DNA of 64,000 nucleotides, taken from positions 267,001 through 331,000 of the forward strand of contig OX422191.1 in NCBI GenBank assembly GCA_949130485.1, in the 5' to 3' direction. This stretch comes from Agelas oroides (taxonomy: Eukaryota; Porifera; Demospongiae; Agelasida; Agelasidae). This document shows, one piece after another, positions 58,501 through 64,000 of the stretch (positions are counted from its first letter, which is position 1; the number at the start of each line of letters is the position of its first letter). The notes beneath the pieces are model-generated. The model made no database searches. It was not told the origin of the DNA and saw only the letters and a program-made list of their open reading frames with translations. The position numbers and the translations under genes were made by a program.

Positions 58501-60830
58501 TAAATGGAAGTTTGTATGGGGAAAAATTTAAATGGGCGTAACTTCCGCATACATTGGACACACAACTGGAAAGTGGTAACACTTGATAGACCGAAGGATT
58601 TCTTCTGGAATATAGATATTGAACTTTTACACAGTTAGCGCTTTATGAAAGATGTATTGAACATCCGACATCTCTACTAAGAGTTAAAGAGTATATCCAT
58701 TTGGCCACGAAGTAGCCGAAAATTTATCCATGCGAAGCGCAGATACACCTGAAAACATGATCATGCATCCACGTACATCGAAAGTATAGTGGTATCAATC
58801 AAGCACGCTCACGCTAACACTGTTCAGAGAGAAATGAATGGGTAAGAGAAACAACACCGTTGAAATCAAAGGTTCAAAGTTCAAATGCTTATTGGGGCGA
58901 GCCTGAGCGAGCCCCACACTAGCGTGACTGCGTTGAGCACGTGTGTGTGTATCTATGCTTGCTTGCTTGCTTGGACCGATCACTTACCGTAAATTCCAAA
59001 TGAGCGCATTCAATATTTTAATATTTCACGATGTCCACGCCGACGTGTACTTCAGAGCCATGAGAACGAGTGTGAAGGGCTACTGCCAGACTGCAGGGTC
59101 GGCGTGAAAGAGAGTGAGAGCGAAGAGGATTCAAGTTGAATGCGTTGGTAGCATGTACGGCAACTTACTTTCTGAACTGTGGTGAGTCTGACGATCGCGT
59201 GGCAAGGCATGCTACGAGTGACAGGCAGCAGGATGTACACTGGCTTCAGGTACGCGCATGACCGCTCATACATGCATAGCAGGAATCCCCCTGCTAGCTT
59301 ATGGTTTGACTGTGAAGCTTAGGCCATGCCAGTGTAGCTGTAGTAGTCCGGCTGGACGAATAGCCGCTGCATGTCTGTGTGGGCATTCAAATGCAATTTG
59401 CTACTAGCTCAGGCTCGCCCCAGGATGATTCAGCATCTTTCTAGTGGAAAAAGTAGGGCGGCCTTGGCCCCCCCAAATGCCCACCTTAGACGGCCTTGAT
59501 ATATCATACACCTTTCAACAGAACCAATGTACCATCCATTTGTAGGTCATACATGTGTAGTATACACATATACGTACGTACGTACCCCTACAGAGCAACA
59601 TGTATCTCTTATTTTTCATGTGCTACAAAGTATTACAGCTGCAAGTAGCAGTAGGTAGGGAGTATATAACTTAGTAGCCCCTATCTTTGTCCTCATTGAC
59701 TGAGTAATGAACTCTTAGACCCATGTGCCTGGGTTTACTAATAAGGCAAAGTTACTTGGATACAAAGTAATAATAATTAGTTATGATAGTAACATAATGA
59801 AATATCAGCTGTTGGTACTTATACACCCACTCATTTACGTGCCATTCCAGGGTGCTGTGTTTCAGGGTGCTAATATACACTGAAGTGACTAGTTATTAGT
59901 GGATAGTGAATGCAGTGCACAAGTTAAACTGCTGTATGTCTATGCATGTTTGAATTTCTTGTGAGGACAAGAACATTAATACACAACCACCTGTACAATA
60001 GCAAATTACAAGACCACGTTTCAGTATGTGAAGACAAAGTTCAACAAGCTGGAGGTGAAGCTTCAGGATAAAGCTGTGGACATGGCTTTCTCTAAACCAT
60101 TCCTGCAGTAATAACTGGAATTAGAAGAAATTAGAAGATGAATGTTTAGCAGCACAGCATTATGCACTTAATGACATGCACTAGTTCTTCTCACTTGGCA
60201 CTGTGGTTAGGCTCAAATAAGAGAATTGAAAAAAATAGTTTTTCCTACCAAACAGCCTGGTTACGAGGCTAGAAGTCTCTCTTGTACTGATAAAATGGTA
60301 GCTTGTGCTGACAAGGTTGTGCACCTTCCACTCTAATGCCTGGACATGAGGCTAATAATTAGGAGTACATCCTCTCTACTGCTCTTGTGTGTACATGTAG
60401 ATAAGTAAGCAAGGCTAATACTGATATCCTTTCAGTGGCTTCTCAGTTGGCTTCTGCATAAATGAAGAGAAGGTTATCTATTACCAACTTTAGCTCGGAA
60501 AATACAATGACGACTGGAGCATTCAGTCGAAACATCGGCAAGTTATTTTCCGAGCTAAAGTTGGTAATAGATAACCTTCTCTTCATTTAATACTGATATC
60601 ATGTAGATAAGTAAGCAAGGCTAATACTGATATCATTGACTGCCTCACAACAGGTATACTGCTTTCACCTTGTTTCTACGTGATTTACATCACATGTGAT
60701 AGTTACTGTCTTGTCTCATTGTGTTCCTCAGAATGGCAATCCTGCCCTCATGGTGGCCAGTCTCATGGGTCATCCTGATGTTGTACGAGAGCTCATCACT
60801 GGTGGGGCCCAGGTGGACCTGCAGAAAGAG
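34502..60830 (+). CDS. death-domain / ankyrin-repeat protein, continues past the window
   Basis: Exon 1 (34502-35707, 402 codons) has an N-terminal death-fold domain, residues about 5-90 (WKGLGIQLEIDYHELQKI...AMLQHWLDS...VAEEIK). A Pro/Ser/Thr-rich linker and a conserved-looking but unrecognised region (about 150-400) follow. GT-AG phase-0 exons follow, each with one ankyrin repeat: 36030-36137, 37190-37291, 38203-38301, 41286-41384, 44338-44436, 46017-46115, 55975-56073 and 60732-60830. From 38203 on they are all exactly 99 nt (33 residues, TALM.AS...VVRELITGGAQVDLQ). Such proteins usually act as signalling adaptors through death-domain and ankyrin contacts. The start ATG was preferred over an upstream GTG because a splice acceptor (34471-34474) precedes it, so a 5' exon may exist. 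Whether all exons are used is unknown. Confidence 0.75.
36773..37074. mobile_element. TAGTCTT element, 302 bp, decayed 9-bp TSD
   Basis: The ends are TAGTCTTGTTCCCTGACCCC and GGGTCTGGGGATGCGACTA, with inner AGGAGAGGGTCTAGTG and CTTCTTGGGCTTAAAT blocks shared with the large transposon's TIR. The flanks TGGTGGATG / TGGCAGATG match at seven of nine positions. It lies in an intron of the ankyrin gene. Confidence 0.75.
40605..40691 (+). other. candidate alternative terminal exon, copy 1
   Basis: After a TTTCAG acceptor, 28 codons and a stop encode YVKPKFNKLEVKLQDGTVDM then AFSKPFLQ. Copies at 43662-43748, 48749-48835 and 60025-60111 keep the acceptor and stop. The 43662 copy has an internal TAG. 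It could be a decayed or alternative last exon of the ankyrin gene. It matches no family I know. Confidence 0.35.
41048..41168. repeat. hairpin with hammerhead-like centre (unit copy 1)
   Basis: Inverted arms of about 44 bp (from AATGAAGAGAAGGTTATCTA) flank a centre reading GATGACGACTGG...CAGTCGAAACATCGG. Copies lie at about 44100-44226 and 60461-60592. The centre has the order GATGA, stem, GAAAC seen in hammerhead ribozymes of Penelope-like elements, but the conserved CTGATGA start is not intact. Confidence 0.5.
41483..41862. mobile_element. family B element inside ankyrin unit (copy 1 of 3)
   Basis: It starts TAGCCTCATTCTCGGGGTCC and ends GGGGACGAGGCTA. Orthologous copies lie at the same place in other units (44535-44917 and 60929-61318), so it was inserted once and then multiplied by unit duplication. 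No clear 9-bp duplication remains. Confidence 0.6.
44535..44917. mobile_element. family B element inside ankyrin unit (copy 2 of 3)
   Basis: It is the same insertion as 41483-41862, carried by duplication of the unit. Its right end reads GAGACTA instead of GAGGCTA. Confidence 0.6.
49056..49129 (+). repeat. left TIR of the RecQ/DUF6589 transposon
   Basis: 74 bp, from TAGTCTCGTG to CCTTGGGC. It contains its own short inverted repeat, CCAGACCCC/GGGGTCTGG (49069-49077 and 49095-49103), so each TIR can fold alone. Confidence 0.93.
49186..51830 (+). pseudogene. RecQ-family DNA helicase, frameshifted
   Basis: Two coding blocks are separated by one intron: 49186-49795 and 50651-51830 (stop TAA), about 596 residues. 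RecQ hallmarks in order are a Q-motif region (LGYDEPTDEQ), the P-loop (PTGS...), SPLTALMVDQ, the DEAH box (VDEAHCVEKW), and LTATATSQTR. They continue with CIVFVRTYEQC, ATTAFGMGIDSPNIRHIVHW and QQSGRGGRDG, then a Cys-rich zinc segment (YCDVCATTCKCQFC). RecQ proteins unwind DNA 3' to 5'. Here it would serve transposition or replication of the element. At 49431-49432 one base appears lost exactly in the P-loop codons, so the frame changes and the catalytic Lys is not encoded in phase. The intron holds a nested MITE. Other motifs are intact. Confidence 0.9.
50157..50468. mobile_element. TAGTCTT element nested in the transposon's helicase intron
   Basis: It starts TAGTCTTGTGCCCAGCTCGC and ends GTCTGGGGACGAGACTA. 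It is clearly a sister of the element at 412-739 (shared AATGAGATTGC, GCTCGAGTATC and GAATGTTGCTAGG blocks). The flanks CAATCACTC / CGATCACTC (50148-50156 and 50469-50477) match at eight of nine. It is a family member inserted into its own candidate autonomous relative. Confidence 0.88.
51827..55628 (-). pseudogene. DUF6589-like protein, candidate transposase, interrupted
   Basis: Five coding exons on the minus strand are 55628-55018, 54882-54412, 54311-53631, 53544-53284 and 53044-51827 (stop TAA), about 1,080 residues, all GT-AG and phase 0. The N-terminus has a Cys-rich motif (CIRCSICNSD) and a basic, Ser-rich linker. Later segments are LLKYRNEKMSRVQAVNSVV, RLNRLGVCMSHKTTTKRV, YILVGDNWDKNIRPRHMT, PLGVIPSNENTREGM and LLGGDQLTAARA. 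FASDWHAEFNLMEVMFKRLY and HGGTGRNIPVDLHNEHLNR complete the set. From memory these fit DUF6589, a family of fungal and animal repeat proteins. DN, GDQ and DWH acidic residues could form an RNase H-like site (inference). Breaks are one lost base near 55410-55430 and TGA codons at 54850-54852 and 54535-54537. Confidence 0.75.
55692..55765 (-). repeat. right TIR of the RecQ/DUF6589 transposon
   Basis: It is the complement of 49056-49129 with a single difference (CACGTGAG for the CGCGAGG block). It ends GGGCACGAGACTA next to the 9-bp duplication GTTGTGCAC. Confidence 0.93.
56270..56600. mobile_element. GTGCAATA-rich MITE, third copy of the exon-4 flanking repeat
   Basis: It contains TTACACGAGTTAGCGTGCAA, CATGCTAACGAGTGTAATAA, GGTTGCTAGGATACCGC and repeated CCCGTGCAATA units, matching the inverted copies at 10058-10204 and 10807-10947. 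There are many internal inverted GTGCAATA/TATTGCAC words. It is non-coding. Confidence 0.6.
58893..59422. mobile_element. GC-rich-TIR element (family G), 530 bp
   Basis: Ends TGGGGCGAGCCTGAGC and GCTCAGGCTCGCCCCA are perfect 16-bp inverted repeats. Sister host units near 43085 and 48170 lack it (CAAAAGCTTATGGAAAAAGT), placing the insertion at that point. The right side carries about 20 extra bases after the terminus. The interior TACCGTAAATTCCAAATG stretch matches 31831-32285 inverted. Confidence 0.75.
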
Positions 60831-60928
60831 GTGAGACTTGACATCAACTAGTAACCATTGACTGCTAAGCCACTTTGTATTCCTGAGACCACACTGCACC
60901 CACTAGTGAGCAATAAATAGAATATATG

Positions 60929-61318
60929 TGGCCTCATTCTCAGGCTCCTGCCCAGCTTTTCATTGTTGTAGTACAGAAAAGTGGTAGAAGACATGGTAAG
61001 TTTTATCACATGAGGAACATCAGGAGTAGAAAAAATGTAGTAGAAATCCTTGAATTAATTGACGGTGTGTGGGCACAATGGGTCTCACAACAGCAATATG
61101 TGAACAAAGATATTACCACACATCTAGCAGGGGGCGGTCGTCATACCAACAAAATGTTGATGTGCAGTTGGTTGAACAACATGTGAAACATTGCCTTTTC
61201 ATTTTAGTTGTTAGTTAATTACATCATGCTCACATGATCAAACTTCCCAGGACCTAGCTACTCTTTTTTCCGCACTGCAAGCAACAAAATGGTGGGTGGG
61301 GACCTGGGGATGAGGCTA
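60929..61318. mobile_element. family B element inside ankyrin unit (copy 3 of 3)
   Basis: It is the same unit-borne insertion as 41483-41862. The left end has mutated to TGGCCTC and the right end is GATGAGGCTA. Confidence 0.6.
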
Positions 61319-62526
61319 TGGGATAAGGGTTAATTCAATTATGTGCTCATCAAATGCTGGCTAATAAATATAGTGTACATGGAACCAAGATTGTGTAAAC
61401 CGAAGACTAATTGTACTCACATTAGGACATGTTACACCACTACAGTGACAGTGGATAGTCTACCATAGTTTGTACCATGGAGTTTTTGCAGATCCTTTTG
61501 TTGTATGCATCAGTGCAGCAAAAGCAGAGTGCTTTTGTGTTTGATAGAGCTTGCTGAAGGCTTTCTTTTGGTATTAAGACATTAATGTAAATAGAGCTAG
61601 TGCTTTACAGAAATTTGGAGTATCTATTTATAGCTAAGCTCAAGTTCAGGTGAACACACATATATATACTGCCTCCTCTAGCACAGAGCAACCCATTGAG
61701 TTGTAATATTGTGTTCATTGAGCACTTGCCAGAGGCATGTTACTATTGTAGTAATTGTTATGTTCATCTGTACGTGTATGTAAACCAGTAAACAAAGAGC
61801 AAACACTACCATAGCAAGTTTTAAATTAGGCCATACCAAATTGGTTTTATGTTTCACCGATTGCTCAGGTTGAAAATATATTACCCAGTAGACAGACAAA
61901 AAAGTATAAATGACCCAACTTCTCATGAGTCTAATTGAAGAGCTTTGTGGTGGCTATGTGCACTTCAGAGTCTCTGGTGCTTGCTTCAACAAACATGAAA
62001 ACATTGTGTGCACTGCTGAAGGCATCAATAGCGACTTCTGTAAATGTCTCTGAGTTTGCTATCCAGATTTTTTGCACACGTTTTAGACTCACACTCAGCT
62101 GGAGACAATGTGCTGTTGAGGTTTGTCATCACAAATTTTTTGTTGTTTCATTTTGTTTTCAATCCTCAAGAAATAGACCCCACCAGATCTGTGAAACATA
62201 AAATCAATTTCGCATGGCCTAGTTTATATTGGAAGTCTCCGATAAATTGTCATGCAGTAGCTTGTGCTGACAAGGTTGTGCACATTCCACTCTAATGCCT
62301 GGACATGAGGCTAATAATTAGGAGTCCACCCTCCTCTCTACTGATCTTGAATGTACATGTTGGAACGAGGTTAGTCATGTAAGCTGCACCCCTTCACACA
62401 TGCGGGGGTGCAGCTTTTTTTTGTTTTACCACATGCTTTTGTGGATGTGTGAGTGCAGCTGTGCAAACGCTGGCTCTGTAGCGTCTCTAAGGTGGTAAAC
62501 ACCAAGCAGACTAGTCTCGCGTAGAA

Positions 62527-62724
62527 ATGTTCACCAAAAGACCAGCTAACTGGGTACAAACTCGCCTGTATAGACATGTCCAACAGAACCACCACATCCC
62601 CTCTGACATCCAAGTCCAGCCAGTTGAAAGCACAGAAGATCAAAGAAGTCTGAAGAAGAGAGAAAGTGCTTGGATCAAGGCCTTAAGAACAATAGAACCC
62701 TACGGACTAAATATCATCCCATAG
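62527..62724 (+). pseudogene. C-terminal fragment of Penelope GIY-YIG endonuclease
   Basis: 65 codons include RLYRHVQQNHH, an SLKKRESAWIKALRTIEPYG segment, then LN. The RE.xWI.xL.T..P.GLN ending is the usual C-terminus of GIY-YIG-bearing Penelope proteins. The reverse transcriptase part is absent from this window. The ATG is incidental. Confidence 0.7.
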
Positions 62725-63107
62725 CCTCCCTACACCTACTGCCATTGCTCCCGTTTTGTTGTCCTTCCAGGGTTCGTTCCCTGGAGTATACCTCCCTTTT
62801 TATTTTTTGTTTGTATTGGAAGTCCCTTTAGGCCTTTCACATGCTGTATCCCTTAGGCCTTACACAGTTTACGATAGCATGCTGTTGCCATGGCAAACAC
62901 GCTATCACTAGATACACGCCGTTGCTAGTTATCATACACGCTGTTACTAAGCAAACCTATATTTAAGCGCTGTTTCATTTCATTGTACTTACCCTTGAAA
63001 AAGCTCTCCATAGATGAGCGAAACGTCGGGCCTCTAAGCAGAGAATAAAGTTTTGCCAACCCCCTCCTACTGTCCTCATCAATAAGCCTATACCGCAGCG
63101 CCGCAGT

Positions 63108-63698
63108 ATGACGTCATTTTTGAAACTACTGCACTATACAACCCGCCTGAGATACGCACTTCGATCCAGAGAGATCTATACCGAGGAACCGATTACGTCC
63201 CCGGAGATACTATCAGAGCCCCCCCAGACGCAGGATGACAGCATCAGCAGCATACAAGAAACACCGAACAGCCAGTTTAGGCTGGCACTCTCGGTAACCC
63301 CGTGCATGCCCCGTATAAGTAGTATAGAATCTGTTAACCATAGCCCTTCCCCCTTACTGTTTAGCCCCACACCCACCGCAAGCCCAGTCCATGCCCCTAC
63401 CCCAGATTCCACCCAGGACCAACCACCTCCCCCTCCACTTAGCCCCACTAACAGTCTAACCTCTTCCCATAGCACTAGTCCCCAGCATGAAGAATCCCTA
63501 TCTGGATCCATCGAACTATTCAGCCCCACTCCCAGCATAACCCAGAACAAGTGGCCATCACCCCCCCCTCTCCCTCAACGATCCCCACGCATTAGGAGAA
63601 GACACAATTTACACAACTATGCGAGCCTTGCCTCAACAAATGGGAGCTACGATGTGCGTAGCAGTGTTGGCGCTCCCCCACCCGATACCCCAACTCGC
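63108..63698 (+). CDS. Pro/Ser-rich open frame after the Penelope tail (partial)
   Basis: A 197-codon stretch from MTSFLKLLHYTTRLRYALRS is rich in Pro, Ser and Thr, and stops making sense where the host repeat resumes at 63699. Its position right after a Penelope tail suggests the 5' part of a second, permuted Penelope unit. No domain is recognised. The chance of an independent gene is low. Confidence 0.4.
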
Positions 63699-64000
63699 CG
63701 GCAAGAGGAATATAAGTGCAGGAAATCATCCAATGGCTAGCCACAGCTGACATTGACAAGAGAGAACAAGTGCTTGTGGTATTTGTTCCAAGCAGGGTTA
63801 GTGGTGTTTAGGATGCCACTACATGGTCTCCAGCTACATGCATTCAGGAAGAAGCTTATTGCACAAAGTATTACCTCCATCTGTGCATTAATCATCTTGA
63901 AAATACAACATGTTTGTATTCATTGCAGAAGGACATTTTGGGCTTCCTCGTACAATACTAGCATTATTAGCATTCCATCAAATGTCAACTGCTAACAAAC

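Larger units (their letters stand above)
62524..63698 (+). mobile_element. Penelope-like element, 5'-truncated and permuted
   Basis: The insertion interrupts the host unit: flanks AGACTAGTCTCGCGTAG and CGGCAAGAGGAATATAAG are contiguous (with about 11 bases between) at 39596 and 57694. It contains the end of a GIY-YIG endonuclease frame, about 300 bp of non-coding tail, a motif GATGAGCGAAACGTCGGGCC near 63013 typical of Penelope LTR ribozyme relics, an AATAAAG, and then the start of another open frame. Confidence 0.7.
38203..64000 (+). repeat. tandem array of about 3-kb ankyrin-exon units
   Basis: Each unit carries one 99-nt ankyrin exon plus about 3 kb of near-identical intron. Starts by exon are 38203, 41286, 44338, 46017 (short-spaced from its predecessor), 55975 and 60732. 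Exon spacings are 3,083, 3,052, 1,679, 9,958 and 4,757 bp. The 9,958 falls to about 3.2 kb after removing the 6.7-kb transposon. Shared intron landmarks include the CACTTTGTATTC block after the exon, a family-B repeat, an inverted hairpin at about 41048-41168, and the AGTGCTTGTGGTATTTG block. The array clearly runs past the window end. Confidence 0.9.

Noticed and set aside
63176-63550. Gly/Trp/Val-rich minus-strand frame
   Set aside because: It is the complement of the Pro/Ser-rich plus-strand frame and has no independent support.

Overview
This is eukaryotic DNA from an animal, most likely an early-branching metazoan. A sponge is my best guess, from short spliced genes with GT-AG introns, a death-domain/ankyrin gene built from tandem exon copies, and dense MITEs, Copia and Penelope-like elements. 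The taxon is inference and no species is claimed.

Layout. 1-3.6 kb: repeats, then the last three exons of a plus-strand 3-hydroxybutyrate-dehydrogenase-like SDR. 4.8-13.2 kb: FMC1 (minus) and V-ATPase subunit F (plus), head to head with 93 bp between their start codons. 14.5-15.4 kb: an intronless TSSK-type kinase (minus). 16.5-17.1 kb: an intronless MAPEG-like membrane protein (plus). 18.1-21.6 kb: a complete eight-exon PPCS gene of CoA synthesis (minus). 22.6-24.8 kb: a small unrecognised spliced gene. 27.1-31.4 kb: a Copia LTR retrotransposon (minus) with 5-bp target duplications and about 98% identical LTRs. 34.5 kb to the end: a death-domain/ankyrin gene whose downstream part is an array of about 3-kb units, each carrying one 99-nt ankyrin exon.

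The most interesting object is a 6,710-bp DNA transposon at 49,056-55,765, inside an intron of the ankyrin array. It has 74-bp terminal inverted repeats (73/74 identical), a perfect 9-bp target duplication, and matching empty sites in sister copies of the host unit. It carries two convergent genes: a RecQ-type helicase and a roughly 1,080-residue spliced protein that I recognise from memory as DUF6589-like. At least a dozen small non-autonomous elements (55-450 bp), with ends beginning TAGTCTC or TAGCCTC, are spread over the window. Ten of them also show perfect or near-perfect 9-bp target duplications, which suggests one mobilising system. The resident copy looks dead: one lost base in the helicase P-loop, and one lost base plus two TGA stops in the DUF6589-like gene.

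The single-copy host genes (FMC1, ATP6V1F, PPCS, TSSK-like, MAPEG-like) have intact frames and consistent splice phases, so the breaks in the transposons are more likely real decay than general sequence error.
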